A model generated the notes under the pieces. It had not been told where the DNA came from and did not search any database. It worked only from the letters and a program-made list of their open reading frames with translations. Below are positions 24,446 to 37,460 of a stretch of 64,000 nucleotides of DNA, piece after piece. Made by a program: the position numbers and the translations under genes. The stretch lies in assembly GCF_949987535.1 (NCBI RefSeq), contig NC_080070.1, positions 8,490,016-8,554,015 on the forward strand. The letters run 5' to 3'. Each line of letters begins with the position of its first letter. The stretch's first letter is position 1. The stretch comes from Balaenoptera acutorostrata (Eukaryota > Chordata > Mammalia > Artiodactyla > Balaenopteridae).

Positions 24446-24820
24446 TCTTCCTCACTAATGGAAGGTAGAAACAGTAACATAATTAAATGTGATGAATTGG
24501 AATAATCAGATAAAAATCACACAACTGACAGCTAATTCACTAGATTAGATAATTAATGAGGGGAATTAGCGTGGCCAGGGCAAGGTCAATGGTGTGTGTA
24601 GAGGCGGCAGTGTAGGGTCTCTGTGCTCGCACCTGTCATTTAGGTCTCGTAGTCGACTCTCAGGAGTGGTTCAATTCAAATACAGAGCAGTGACCCACAT
24701 TTACAAAACACCCACAAAGAGCCAGGGCACTAGACATCGGGAAGACAGAGATGGACGACCCTGGTCCCACTGACACTTGGAGAGCTCAGTCTACTTGGGA
24801 TTATGCAGGTTGGGGAGACA

Positions 24821-24839
24821 CCCCCCCTCCCCCCCCCCC
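24821..24839 (+). repeat. Poly-C tract
   Basis: cccccccctcccccccccc type run with a single T, in otherwise ordinary sequence. Probably length-variable and prone to sequencing error; poly-G on the opposite strand could form a G-quadruplex-like structure only with neighbouring G runs. Confidence 0.85.
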
Positions 24840-24984
24840 AACTCAGGACATTACCTATCTTTCATTGTCCTCTCTTTAAAAGGAAAATGTCCTCTGTGAG
24901 GGATGATATATTAAGCTTTCATCAATCAGGAACAATGTAGTTTTCATACACTCACAGACTGGAAAAAGCTAAAAGCCACACACT

Positions 24985-25085
24985 CTACATTCTCCACTTG
25001 ACAGAGAGGAGAACAGAGGCCTAGAGTAGGTACGTGGTCTTCTCAAGTTCATAAAATTGGTTTTTGGCAGAAAGAAGACAGGAAC
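24985..25085 (-). repeat. MIR fragment, antisense
   Basis: ctccacttgacagagaggag, aacagaggcctagagtaggt, ggtcttctcaagttcataaa: the antisense MIR core ('gaggaaactgaggc' block). Short. Confidence 0.5.
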
Positions 25086-27589
25086 ATAGAAAGGCTCCTA
25101 TCTAGTCCTGGTTTGGGTCTACAAGCATAGGTTACTGGCTCAGTGGAAACCTATGACATTTACCTGAAAAACAATTAAAAGCATGTGCCCTGCTTTGGGG
25201 TGGCTCTTATTTGAGGGTAATGGGGGCTGTTCACATATGACATCCTGGTGGGGAACCAGCTTTCCTTCTTCTTTGTTCAATTCTCAGAGCCAAAGTCACC
25301 GCTGAAGCTGGACTCCAGAGAGAGGAAGAGAGAGGAGGGGCCCCTTTTGAGCTTCCTACCAATTGTGGTATCTTCTTCTTTGCTCCCTGCCCAAGACAGG
25401 GCTTTAATCTGAAAAGGCAGGAAGCCACTTTGATCTTAAGCAATTTCTGAAGCATGAAGAAGACAGGCTTATTTCAAGAACTGCATTTAAGACAGCTATA
25501 CTTTCTACCTTTGGTTCCGTAGAGGAAAATAGCATTAATTCCTCCAAATAAATGATTAGATTTTAATGGTGTCTTTAGTGTAGATTTTAGTGCAATCACT
25601 ATATGTCCTGGTCTGAAAATCATGCTAAATAATGAGCCTAAAAGTTCAAAAAGATCCTTTTTTTTAACCATGGAAAAGATAATGACTCTTCAAAAGCTGA
25701 CTATTTTGTAATAGCTTCACCTCTAGATTTCCAGTATGGAGCAGCAAACAAGGGAATTGTGTGAGTGTTCTTTCTCCTTGCTGGAGCGGGAGAGTTTTAA
25801 AACAACCATCTCTGCAGGGGTTACAACCAGGTTTCATCTTTTTCTGTTTCTTATCTGCTTATCTGAGAAGAGGTAAGATAAAATGGAATGGCAATCCCTT
25901 CAACTTAATTAACCCTGATTTGAAGAGTCTGGGGTAAATGTGTTGCTCCGTGTTTGTGATACAAAGAAGTGGTTACTAGAAAAAAAGCACTTAGATGATT
26001 TCCAAGTCATCTAATTATGTTTGTTTCTGGCATTTAACCTTTTCACCAACTTTACAATAGTGGCATCTAGCCTGACAGTTTTCTGCAATACTGTCTTGAA
26101 GTTGTATTATCTTTGAAAGGTAACAAGGACTATACTTATGAATTCTAGCTTTTGAACTATGATGTTGGAAGTAGAAATTACATTCAGTATATTTATCCAG
26201 AAGGATTAGGAATGAATGTAATGCTCTGATTCTTATATATGTTATGTGTGGATCATAAGGGATTCCTGTGGTGACTTTTAAGAAACAAGTTCTCTAGAGA
26301 GAGGCCTTAACCAAGGTCAACACCTCAATAGGGATTGAATCTGGCTGTCATTTAAAGAGGTGGGGTGGACGCCTTTGCAATGGAATGCAAGGAGGTAGAA
26401 CTAGGACATGAAATTGAAAAGCAGAACCTGCAACTATGAGGCTTGAGGACTCTATGTACAGTACAACCTTTCTTCTCCAAGGATTCCATGGAGTCTTGGA
26501 GAAATCATAAGAATGCTGAGCACAAATTAAATGGATTGAGTGTCAAAGGATGATCTAGAAAGTTTGAGTAAGTGGTATGACCAAGATGTATGTACTATAC
26601 ATAGAGCTAGAATGACTTGATTAACACCAAATCAGTGTGCTCAGCCTTTTGAACTAGTGCCTGCAGGCATTTAAAAAACATATTATTTATGCAATTTAAC
26701 ATTTAATGGCAGTTGAGTTTTGATAGACCTTCTTGTATGGAAATTCCTGAATGCTATAAATGCTATAAATTATAGGACTGTGGAATAGATGGTAAATGTG
26801 ACAGCTCCATTATTTCCTTCCAGAAATGCTTTTAAAGATCTTGAAATGCATCAGGATGGCTGTGAAGAAATGAAGGAGTAGGACAAGCAGTAGATGAAAT
26901 GAAAAAAAATTAAAAAAACGCACTGCATAGACCAGAGAGAGAACTCAGAAAGCATTCCTGGAGATCGTGGAAACACTTGAAAATGTAGAGAGAAACGAAG
27001 TGAGCACGGAAGACTGAATGGAGTAAAGTGAAAGGGACCAAAATGTTTACCTGCTATGAAAGGCAGCAGTGGATGAAAGATGGTTACTATTGGCAACAGC
27101 AACAGATGTAGACTGTTCCTTTTTCATGTATAAGCAGAGTTTAGAAACTACAGTTCTAAAGAGAAATATAAAGTCTGTCATTCTGGGGTGAAAAAGCCTT
27201 TCCAGTCTACAGAGAGACCCCACCCCTTTCTTCACCAATGTCCAGTAAAGATGAACTTAATGGCACTGAATGTCAATGACAAAAGCATAGCTGCACTTCT
27301 CCAGGCCTTATTTCCATTTTTATTAAATTCCTTACTTGCCCCAAACCTGTGAATTTCTTTAGGCTTGTCCTTATTTCATTTCAGTCCCCAGTACTGTGAA
27401 TCAACGCTAATTTGGGTGTCTGGGTGCTATTACACATGCTGTTTTTCATCTCCCTTTGCCTGTTTTATGACTTTAATATTCGGAAATATCTGTGCATAGG
27501 AGTTGCATCTCATTGATCAGATTTACTTTAAAATATCTTTGATTTAAATGAAAATACAGGAAACATTTCATGGCTTAGAGGAGAGAGAA
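25086..27589. other. Unique sequence, nothing recognised
   Basis: About 2.5 kb with no named repeat and no exon-like signal. Short open frames at 25231-25455, 25474-25671 and 26851-27102 have no recognisable products. The relative lack of repeats compared with flanks is notable but could simply reflect very old, unrecognisable elements. Confidence 0.45.
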
Positions 27590-27735
27590 CTACATCAGCA
27601 GGAGAGTTGACATCGCGTGTCAGCCACTCACTGACTGTGGAAACTTTGAGAAGTAACTGCATCTCTCAAATCCTAAGTTTCCTTACCAGCAAAATGAATG
27701 AAGGTGTTAGAGCTGATAATCTTGAAGGTCCCTCC
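27590..27735 (+). repeat. MIR fragment, sense
   Basis: gtcagccactcactgactgt, ggaaactttgagaagtaact, gcatctctcaaatcctaagt, ttccttaccagcaaaatgaa: sense MIR core and middle. Lies directly before an antisense L1 tail. Confidence 0.5.
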
Positions 27736-27750
27736 AGAGCTAACAGTTTT

Positions 27751-27890
27751 ATTTTTTTTAATTGACTTATATTTATTTTTTTATATTTTTTATTTTATTT
27801 TTTTATACAGCAGGTTCTTATTAGTTATCTATTTTATACAAATTAGTGTATATATGTCAATCCCAATCTCCCAATTCATCCCACACAATC
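27751..27890 (-). mobile_element. Short L1 3' UTR fragment, antisense
   Basis: A T-rich run followed by atacagcaggttcttattag, ttatctattttatacaaatt, atatgtcaatcccaatctcc and caattcatcccac. This is the complement of the 3' UTR end of the complete L1 at 55,200-55,290 in this same window. Only about 140 bp were integrated, an extreme 5' truncation. Confidence 0.8.
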
Positions 27891-27984
27891 TTATTTTTTG
27901 AGATAAAAATCAACATCAGTCAGTGTGATGTGAGCAAAGCAAAAAAGTAGAATATCTATGGCACTATTCACAGAACCAGAACTT

Positions 27985-28100
27985 CAGACTTGGAAGGGTT
28001 CTTACTGTGCTTCTAACTCTCCTTTATTTTGACATTTGAGGAAACTGATGCCCAGAGAGATGAAATGGCCTGTGACACAGCTACACAGTAGCAGGCTAGC
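27985..28100 (-). repeat. MIR fragment, antisense
   Basis: ctcctttattttgacatttg, aggaaactgatgcccagaga, gatgaaatggcctgtgacac, agctacacagtagcaggcta. Typical antisense MIR core. Confidence 0.55.
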
Positions 28101-28246
28101 AATTTAATATATTACATATTTATAAATAATGCTATGAGCTTCTGGAGACTTTAATGGTTTAAGTGATAACCCTATTTGAGAGACCTCATAACTGTGTCAC
28201 TAGGGGTTTCAAGGCACTAAAAAGGCAGAGAGTTGGAATAGGTCTT

Positions 28247-28705
28247 TGTGTCAGTCAGGCTTCTCCAGAGAAACAGAACCAGTGGGATATACATATATTT
28301 ATTTACTACGAGGAGCTGACTCACAAGATTATGGAGGTTGAGGAGCCCCACAGTCTGCCATCTGCGAGCTTGAGACCCAGCAAAGCTGGTGGTAAAATTC
28401 CAGTCTGAGTCCAAAGGCCTGGGAATCAGAGGAGTTAATGGTGTAAATCTCAGACCATGGGCAGAAGAATGACATTCCAGCTCATGCAGGCAGCAAGGGG
28501 CCAGATGCTCCCTCCCTTGGCTTTTTGTTCAATTTAGGCCCTCAATGGGACCGGTGATGCCCACTCCCACCGGGGAGGGCAATCTGCTTTACGGAGTTCA
28601 CTGATTCAAATGCTAGTCTCATCTGAAACATCCTCACAGACAAAGACAATATTTAATCTGGGCTCACTGTGTCCCGGTCAAGTTGACACATGAAATTAAC
28701 CGTCA
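28247..28705 (-). mobile_element. Solitary ERVL-type LTR, antisense
   Basis: Plus strand starts tgtgtcagtcaggcttctcc agag and ends gttgacacatgaaattaacc gtca, so the minus strand runs TG...CA from tgacggttaatttcatgtgt. The internal order gagaaacagaaccagtggga, acaagattatggaggttgag, gaccggtgatgcccactccc and agggcaatctgctttacgga is that of a common mammalian LTR family whose name I will not guess. No proviral interior or second LTR is present. Open frames over it are incidental. Confidence 0.75.
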
Positions 28706-31700
28706 TAGTCTCACATAACTGTGTCATGTAAGGGTTATAAATCTGGGAGTCAGGTTACTGAAATGGACAAAATACCAAAAGACAACCACGGAAGAAAATA
28801 TATCATTTCCCATGTGCTTGTGGGCATAATTAGATGAAGGAATGTAGAAACTGCCTAATATACAATGCCCTTCAATTATGGTCAAATCCCAGAAATATTA
28901 TACTTTAAAAAAGGGTTTTAAGAATCCATGTGCTTTTTAACGAATTATCAGCCACATAAATCTCCTCGAAAGTAAACCACCCTCTACAATGATATACGCA
29001 ATGTGTTGCTGATGACATTTTAAGTGCTCCTGTAAAAGCATACTGTGGTTAATTTAAAATATAGTTAATGAAAGACTGTCATCTCAGAAACTGGAACATG
29101 TTACTGACAAATGAAACTAGAAGTGTGGTAGTGTACATGAAATCTAGAGTCAAAGGAAGGATCTGTCTGTGTCTCTCCTGCACGGTCTGTGTGGAGAGGG
29201 CCCACTAGTGTTGCAAAACTGGCCCCAGTTCCTTAAACAGAAATAGCCAATAGTGGGAAACAACGGATCACTGGACTTGGTAGAAAATCTCTTTAAAATA
29301 CCTCCACCTTTGTCTTTATTTTCCTTGTACCACATGGCCTTTTGGTCTATAACTGAACAGATCTGCAGATCAGAAAGGCATGCCTTACCCAGGACTAGGA
29401 TGTCTGGTATAAACTGAAGCACTGGTAAACAGTTGCCTATGAGTTTATAAATCAGTGCTCCAGAACTTGACTGGCCCTTGGAAATCACAGAAATACGTAG
29501 ATTACCGCTTTCAGAAGTATCTCTTGAACTAGTGTCCCCCTCAAAATGCAGCCAGCTTAACAGGACACTATGAGCCTTTATTTTAATGAATATCTGAGTT
29601 TCATGCTTGATTTCCTATAGATGTTTTCCCTCAGGATACCTTGGGGCAAAGGAACAAGGAAGACATACAATCAAAGAGAAATTCATAATTTTTTAGATAC
29701 TAGATTAGAGGGAATTCCCTGAAGAAATGGCACAAAGTTAAGGTAAATTTGATGAACAGAAGAGAGGAAAACTCCTTACAAGTCTCATTTCCATGGGGAC
29801 CAATGTCAGCCTGGAGGACTCAGGGAAGGCCCACATACCGGGGCAAAGGGCAGCACAAAAGGCAAACATCACAACCTGACAATTTTCCTGATGTCAACTC
29901 TATCTAGATTAACAGACATCCTAGCTACTTTTTTTTTTTTTTTTCCACTTGGGAGTAAAGTTAACAGGGTTAAAGAAAATGATTGAAAACCATAAACCCT
30001 GAACACACATGTATCTTGATTTTGCCAGCTGAGTCCAAAACCAAACATAAAGAGAACAAAATTTTAAAAATGCTATAACATGACTAACTCAAGTAGAAAT
30101 ACATAGGCAAAAAAAAAAAAAAAAGCATTGATCCTACCACCACCCCAATCACAGATTAGGTATCATTGCCTACCTAAGACCCTAGGATTCTGTTTAAGTT
30201 AAGAAACTATGTCATAGCTTAATTTTGTTTACCAGACAGCATCTAACAGAGTGCTGAGTATAGGGAGAAAGCACTGAATAAGTCTGTGTTGAATCGATGT
30301 GCTAATTAACAAATTCAGCAGATTTGGCAACTATTGAGATTTGCCATCAAAAGCAAGTCACCAAGCCATACTACAGTCACTGGCTGTGGGCCAGGACTCA
30401 GGATCCTCATGAGCACCAGAGAGGCCTTGGAGCCCAGCATTAAACTTTGGAAAGGATGAGCTTTGTAACCTGGAACATCCATGAATCAAAATGTCCTCTT
30501 TTTGTTTAACATGATCCCACACTTCAGGGTTATTAACCTGTTGGGTGATCCTCAGCACAACAGGAAGAAAGGAGACAGAAACAACCTTCCTCAGCATCTG
30601 TTGCTTGCTTTTGAGAAGTTATTTTTAGAACAACTTCTCTCCCACAGATATAATAGTATTATGCTTAGTCAACATGTTTACATAGTTTATATAACACATA
30701 GGCTTTTGTTCTCTCTTTTCTTCTTAGAACAAAATTGAGACTCACTCGTATTCAGGTCGGTTTACATTGGAAGGAACATACATGTCATTTGATATTCGGA
30801 AAATTGGAATTCATAAAACATGTGCATCTCAGGGAGGAGTGATTAATAGATATTGAGTATAAGGGAAAGAACTAAATGAAAAAGAAAACATGAGTTAAGC
30901 TTATGTGATGAACGTAAAGAATACAGGGGTGTCTGTCTTAATTAAAATGCACATGGTGGGTGTGTCAGGAGGTGGGAACATATTAACTTCGATGTGGATG
31001 ATGGGAATATAGAAAGTAGGGAATTTTCAATTATACCAGCGGTAACAAGGACATGAAAATAAAGCCTTGTCTGGTGAGGGAAACCTGAAGATGTGGGTGT
31101 TTCAATTACAGAGGCGGAAATGGAAGTTCAGAAATCGAGGTGCACAAGCCACAGTATGGATGGCGACAAGATGAATGATGGGAAGTTAAAACATGCTTAA
31201 GTATCTCACTCTGGTTTTTAATATTATTCATATATGAAATAGCTTAGACTTAGTTCACAATTTGAGTTGAACTTTCACACTCCTTGTGAGATAATTTATG
31301 ACTTTAAGTGACGATCTCAGCTGAACTAAAATATTATTCAGTGTCAAACAACTCAGCTCTTGTTGCTGTTGCTGCTGCTGTTATTATTTTATGACCACTG
31401 GTAGTTAGGTAAATAATTTAGAGACAGCAGTGGTTCTGTGTAAAGTACCTAGCAGATTCACCAGATTCTGACACATCGTCATGTAAAATTATAATTAATA
31501 AGAATACCAGCCAGTTTAGAAAAATTTTAATTAATCTAGTGGTAGGCTTTGCTTTCAATTCGCTATGGCAATCACTATTTTCTGGAGTGGGTTCAGCAGT
31601 TGCATTGAATGTGAGAGATGAGAAAGACATTCTTTGCTGAGCTTGTTTACAGTCAGAGGTAAGATTCTTGGCTGGAACATCTGGAGGTGCTTAGGCACCC

Positions 31701-32764
31701 AGAATCACCACAGTAAACTGGCCCCCTGAAATTCTTGTGGACGGGAGAAACATGCATTTGTATTTGCAAATATGAAATAATAACCTCTTTAAGTACCTTA
31801 TAATAAAAAAAATTTCCATTAAGACAACCTCAAAATATCAGCATCTCTTTATGCCCTTCTAAGGAAAGCTCCATGTTAGGGAGTTTTTCATAGCTTTTTC
31901 GTTAAAAACCCTTAAGGGAAGGTTATTAAAAATGTTTATGTCTCAGTGCAATGGTGATACTACAGCTCTTGAGATAGATCCAGAGCCTTATTATTGCTGA
32001 TTGGAAACTTACAGCAATAATTTATAAGCATATATGTGTATAATTATATTATGACACTATTACATTGGGCTCCAGAAGTAATGCTCCACAGCAGAAACTT
32101 AGCATTTATATTTGTAAATGGCTACATGCCTTTTTTTTAGTAATTACTTTTTACAAGAACCAACAGTGGTTGGTCCAAATGAGTTCAGGGAACATTCTTT
32201 ATCCATTTGTATGGTACTGATGGCAGGAAATAGGAAGCACCATTTAGACACAGGAAGAGTCAGCAAAACAGGTCTCACCAAGAATGATCTCAAATTCTGC
32301 TTTTTGAACTTGCAGTGTCATTATTTAACTTCTGAAGACTGAAATGTATTTTGTTTTGTGAGATTATCACTTTTAAAAAATATTAGTGCTCTGATTCTTA
32401 TATGAAAATGGAGACTTAATAAAATAATGTTATAGAGTCAGTAAACATCATGCAGAATACATATTTTCCCACATCACCAAGCATTGCATCACAAGGTAAT
32501 GAGGAAGTTAATAATCTTTTTAAAGAGCATTTTCATTTATAAAAAGAGCCAAAGTTTTATCGACTGCCTGCACAGTGTGTGCTCATTCAAATTACTGTGA
32601 AAGCTGGAGTTTAATAATTTTCTGTGTAGTTTTTTACCACCCACATATGAAAACTATCTGAGACAGTTATTTCATGGCTAATACAATTGTCCTTATATGG
32701 TCAAAGTAAAATAAATAAGTTAATCTGGCTAAGCACATTTAATTACAACTAATCATGCCGACAT
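28706..32764. other. Long mostly unique stretch
   Basis: About 4 kb with no confident repeat or gene. A poly-T run at about 29931-29946 and a poly-A run at about 30109-30124 are the only low-complexity tracts besides the CTG/TTG run at 31361-31386. A 112-codon minus frame at 29150-29488 and others have no recognisable product. Confidence 0.45.
31361..31386 (+). repeat. (TTG/CTG)n trinucleotide repeat
   Basis: ttgttgctgttgctgctgct followed by gttatt. A short imperfect trinucleotide tract in non-coding sequence. Confidence 0.85.
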
Positions 32765-32935
32765 TAGTATTCATAAACCAGGCACTGTACCAGGCAAAAT
32801 GGATATAAAGATGACCATAAATTTATCCTTGCTTTCATAGAGCTTACTATTTAGTTAAGGGAGGCATAGGTAAACAATTCGTTATAATAAAGTATAATTG
32901 GTGCTGTTACAGAAATATGAATGAATTCAGAAAAA
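32765..32935 (-). repeat. L2-like fragment, antisense
   Basis: ccaggcactgtaccaggcaa, gatataaagatgaccataaa, tttatccttgctttcataga, gcttactatttagttaaggg: the complement of the L2 3' region. Diverged. Confidence 0.5.
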
Positions 32936-34083
32936 GCAAGGGAATTATGCTGTTGGTGTTACCTTTGCACCGCCTTTTAAAACTCTACATAAAAATTTCT
33001 TCATCCATAATGTGAAAGCATATTGTAACATGAAATCTCTCCAGTGAGACCCTGGGGTTGCTTCCAGGATAAACATTCTGTGATTTGATACTAATTTAAG
33101 TTACAATGAAGATCACTGTAAGTTCTAAATTGGAAGAAATAAAATTCCAAGGGGCAACATTAGTAATGGAGTCAAGATACAGATTTGCCATTTTAATTTG
33201 TGACTTTTCTCCTCTGAATTTGGTTTCGAGATCCATGAAATGGGATATTACCTAACTCAAAGTCAATTTAGAAAATATATGTGAAATTAGGTGAGGATAC
33301 TGTTAGTAAACTGAGCCTTCCTATGCTGCTTTTCTGCTATATTTAAATATCAGTGATGGAGATTTTAAACCTTGCAATACTACACCTCTGGGGTTATTGT
33401 GAACCTTCTGCAGATCTGATCTGCTGTAAATATGAGTGAACCTTCCAGGCCTATCATCACTGTAGCCTTCAGTGTTCTACGAATTTGACATTTCATTTAA
33501 ATCTTGGTTACTCAGCAATTTTAATACTAAGCAGAGTAGCTAAACGAAAGGCAATTGCTTTTCCTTCTTTCTCTTTCTTTACAAATCAAAAGACTGGTTT
33601 CAGCCACATTTAGGTAATAGTCTCTAAGAATTCTGCTGATGTTCATGTTAAAATAATTTCACGAAGACACCGGGGGGATTCTTATGTATTTGCCAAACTT
33701 GCAGCTTCCTACTTCCTGATGTTATTAGAGAAGGGGAAGGTACAAATGTGAAGTTCACTTCAACCTCAGTACCAGACTGACCTTGTTGTGGTAATAAAGC
33801 ATATGAACGCTATTTTGATGTCTAAGAAATTATAAAACATACAGTCTAATTCCTGGTTCTAGTAATATGGCATTTAGAAACACTGAAGGAAGGACAGTTA
33901 AGGAGTAGAAAGACAGATGCTATAACATGTTACTTAAACTCTTTGAGTTCCAGTTTCTCCATTCACATGAAACCTGAGTAAGAATTGGCTGTCTTATTAA
34001 CAGTCTTAGCACAAGTTGCATCTTACAGAAATAAAAGTCTAATTCTACCCAATTAATATTCTTAAAAAAACAAAAGCAATTCA
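32936..34083. other. Mostly unique sequence
   Basis: No gene recognised. A weak sense MIR resemblance at 33925-34020 (catgttacttaaactctttg, agttccagtttctccattca) is not strong enough for a separate call. Confidence 0.4.
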
Positions 34084-35402
34084 ATGAAAGAAGGATAGCT
34101 TTTTCAATAAATGGCGCTGGAGAAATTGGATAGCCATAAGCAAAAAATAAATATATAAATGAATAAAATGAACCTTGACCTTAACCTCATATGTAATATA
34201 AAAATCAACTAAAATGGACCATGGACATAAATGTGAAACATAACACTATAAAACTTCTAGAAAAAGACACAGGAGAAAATCTTCAGGACCAAGGATAAGG
34301 CAAAAAGTTCTTAGACTTGAACTAAAACCAAAAGCATGGTCCATTAAAAAAATAAAGCTTGATAAACTGGACCTCATGAAAATGAAAAATTTTTATTCTA
34401 TGAAAGACCCTGTTAAGGATGAAAATACACATAATGGACTGGCAGAAAATATTTGCATATTGTATATTTGACAGAGGACTAGTATCTAGACTTATAAATA
34501 ACTCATATCTCGATATAAGAAAACAAACATAATTAGAAAATGGGCAAAAGATGCGAAGAGACATTTCAGCAAAGGGGCTAATATAGGTGGCAAATAAGCA
34601 CATGACAAGATGCTCAATATCATTAGTCATTAGAGACATTAATACTAAAACCATAATGAAACATCACTGCACACCTTTCAGATAACTGAAATAATAAATA
34701 GAGAAAATGCCATATACTGGCGAGGATGTAGAGAAACTGGATCACTCATACATTGCTGGTGGGAATATAAAATGGTACAGTCACTCTGGAAAATAGTTTG
34801 ACAGTCTTTTAAAATTAAAAAAACAGACTTACCATGCAATCCAGGAATCATACTCCTGGGCATTTATCCTAGAGAGATAAAGACTTATTTTTATGCAGAA
34901 ACTGATAAACAAATGTTCCTAGCAGCTTTGTTCCTAGTAGCCACAAACTGGAAACTACCCAGATGTCCCTCTATAGGTGGATGCTCAAATAAGCGGTGGT
35001 ACGTCCATCCCCGGGAGGCAGCTCGGTAGTAAAAAGGAGGCACTGTTGAAACATGCAACAACTTTCACAAACCTCAAAGAAATTATGATGAATGAAAACA
35101 CCAGTCTCTAAAGGATGCACACTGCAGGATTCCATATATAACATTTGTGAAACATCATCACAGAAGTGGAGAACAAATTGGTGGTTTCTGTGGGTCAGAG
35201 ATGAGGAGGGTGGATATGGCTAAAAGTGGGTAGCACATGGGAGCTTTGTGGTGATGGGACAGTTAAATATCTTGATTGTGGTGGTGGTGGTGGTGAAGCG
35301 AAGCTACACATTTGATAAAACCGCACACACACACGCACATGGTCCTCTATAACTGGTGAAATCTGAATAAGCTCTATGACTTGTGCCATTATCAAAATGA
35401 AA
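34084..35402 (+). mobile_element. Old L1 (L1M-like) 3' part, sense, about 1.3 kb
   Basis: Covers the C-terminal third of ORF2 and the 3' UTR: caataaatggcgctggagaa, actataaaacttctagaaaa, gaaaatatttgcatattgta, aaatgggcaaaagatgcgaa, gagacatttcagcaaagggg, attgctggtgggaatataaa, tcctgggcatttatcctaga and, in the UTR, tggtgatgggacagttaaat. All reading frames are broken by stops and indels. A (GTG)n run (35278-35295) and a short CA run sit in the UTR. This is the longest of the old L1 remnants here. Confidence 0.85.
35278..35295 (+). repeat. (GTG)n tract in L1 3' UTR
   Basis: gtggtggtggtggtggtg, six units, within the old L1 3' UTR. Confidence 0.85.
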
Positions 35403-35874
35403 AAAAATCCAGCCCTCTCCCCATTAAACCTTGTTTTTGCATAATTCACTCAAAAAACTCCAAAGAGAGAATTACGCCTCATAATTAAATATCCTAAGCA
35501 TGCCCTTCCTCTGTCTCGCTCCCCAAAGTCTCTTCTTCATAGTTGTGGCCCCCTACTCTGTCTTTTCTCCCAACCCAAACCAAATAAAACAAAAAACAAA
35601 TAACCACACAAACAAATAACCCCCCCTTCCCCTTTCCTGATCTCTATAGCTACGCTTCCCCTTGCCTCCCCCAAGTACAGGTCCTTTTCTTCCCCATGGT
35701 CCCACAAACCTCTGGATCATCTCTTTATTATGTACATAACTTTAGCCTATTTTGGATTATTTTAACTGCCTCTTCAGCCATCGTTAGCAGCAGTACAAAA
35801 AAACTTGAGAACTTGAATAAGCAAACACAAAAACCTCTTTGGGGAAAGAGGAAGATTTGAATATTGACACGTTA
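35403..35874. other. Unique, pyrimidine-rich sequence
   Basis: 35,400-35,720 is rich in C and T on the plus strand with an A/C-rich patch near 35,580-35,620. No repeat family or exon recognised. Confidence 0.45.
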
Positions 35875-36015
35875 ACAGTTTGCCCTTTTCATTATCAAAT
35901 GGGGTTAATAACCCCCACCACCCTTAAAGAGTTGTTATGAATATTAAATAAGATGTCATATGTAAAGCACTTAGTATAGTGCTTGGCACACAGTAGGTGC
36001 TCAACAAATGGTAGC
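35875..36015 (+). repeat. MIR 3' part, sense
   Basis: tcattatcaaatggggttaa, ccttaaagagttgttatgaa, tattaaataagatgtcatat, gtaaagcacttagtatagtg, cttggcacacagtaggtgct, caacaaatgg. Clean sense MIR ending. Confidence 0.7.
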
Positions 36016-36184
36016 AGCAAGTAACAGGAAGCAATTGGCACGCAAAAGAGAGTGGTAATAGAGTTCTGCAATTTAACAGTCCACAAAGAAATATTCATGA
36101 AGCATCTAATATACTCTTAGTACTTTGCCAGTACGATGAAACAGCCAAAGGAAAGATGCATACAGCATAAATAAGAACATGAAA

Positions 36185-36870
36185 AAGCAGTGCCATTAGT
36201 CATTAGGAAAACGATCATTAAAACAATATGATACTACCTATAAGTATGACTAAGATCCTGGCAACTGGATCTCATTCATTGCTGGTAAAAATGCAAAATG
36301 CTACAGCCACTATGGAAAAGTCTGGAAGTTTCTCATAAAGGTAAACGTTCATTTACCATGCAACTCCACTTCTAGGCAATTATCCAAGTAAAATGAAAAC
36401 TATGTTCAAACAAAAATCTGTATGAGAATGTTTATAGCTGTCTTATTGCCCCACATTGGAATTTACCCACACATTCTCCAACTGGTAAATGTATAAACAT
36501 ACTGATATGTCCATACAATGGAGTACCACTCAGAAATACCAAGGAATGTACTACTGACACACAAAACATGAATGAACTGCAAACGCATTATGCTAAATAA
36601 AAGAATCTACACACAAAAGTCTACATACTGTGTGATTCCACACAGGCAAAACTATAGAGACAGGAAACAGATAACCGGTCATCAGGGTCTGCGGGTGGGA
36701 GGGGGATTGACTGCAAAAGGTCATGAGGGAAATATTTCAGCAATGGAACAGTTCTATACCTTGATAGCAGTGACGGTTACACAACTGCATGCATTTGTCA
36801 AAACTCACAAAAATGTACACCAAAAAGGGTGAATTTACCTTATGCAAATTTTACCTCAATCAAAAAAAAT
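36185..36870 (+). mobile_element. Old L1 (L1M-like) 3' end, sense
   Basis: Diverged L1: gccattagtcattaggaaaa, cattgctggtaaaaatgcaa, atgcaactccacttctaggc, tccatacaatggagtaccac, aacgcattatgctaaataaa, then a 3' UTR with tcagcaatggaacagttcta, ataccttgatagcagtgacg and tttacctcaatcaaaaaaaa. Non-coding remnant. Confidence 0.8.
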
Positions 36871-37084
36871 AGAAAAAATAGAATTGTAGCCTAAAAGTTA
36901 AGAACACAGATTTTGCCACTGTGTGCCTTCAGATATAACGTAAGAGATGAGATTAACACACATAAATAAGGGAATCACATGTACTCGTATACAATTTGTT
37001 GCTGAATTATGAGGTTTAGTGATAGGTATAAATTGAATTTAAAGAGATCACTGATTTATGTGCAAGAGGAAAGACTGGACTTCA

Positions 37085-37460
37085 GTGTCAAACATCAAAA
37101 GGGTGGGCAGAACCTGGTTGGGCTGAGAGAACTGAAAGAGCATTTTTGCCTGAAGAAATGTGAGTAAAAATAATGAGCAGTAATGAGGAGTCTTACCTGA
37201 AGGGAGCAGAGCTGGTGTTGAGAGTAACGAGAAATTGATTTGATAAAGACGATGGAGCCAGACTGCAGAGGGACTTAAATTTTAAATACAGCCCATGACA
37301 GAATTAAAGTCTTTTCATAAGACAGTTATAGTAAATTCTTGAATGAGGGTTATCATAAAAGGCAGTTTGTACAGATGATCATTCTGGAAGTAATGTTCCC
37401 TCTAGAAGAAGGAGAGAAGCCACGTCCTGGCACAACAGGAAAGGGGAATCAGTGTGTTAT
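37085..37460 (-). repeat. L2-like fragment, antisense
   Basis: Reads as the complement of the L2 region before its 3' end: tcttacctgaagggagcaga, cgatggagccagactgcaga, gggacttaaattttaaatac, agcccatgacagaattaaag, tgatcattctggaagtaatg. Order is right but divergence is high. Confidence 0.4.

Noticed and set aside
29931..30124. Processed pseudogene bounded by poly-T and poly-A
   Set aside because: The two tracts have no matching target-site duplications and the sequence between them has no coding similarity.
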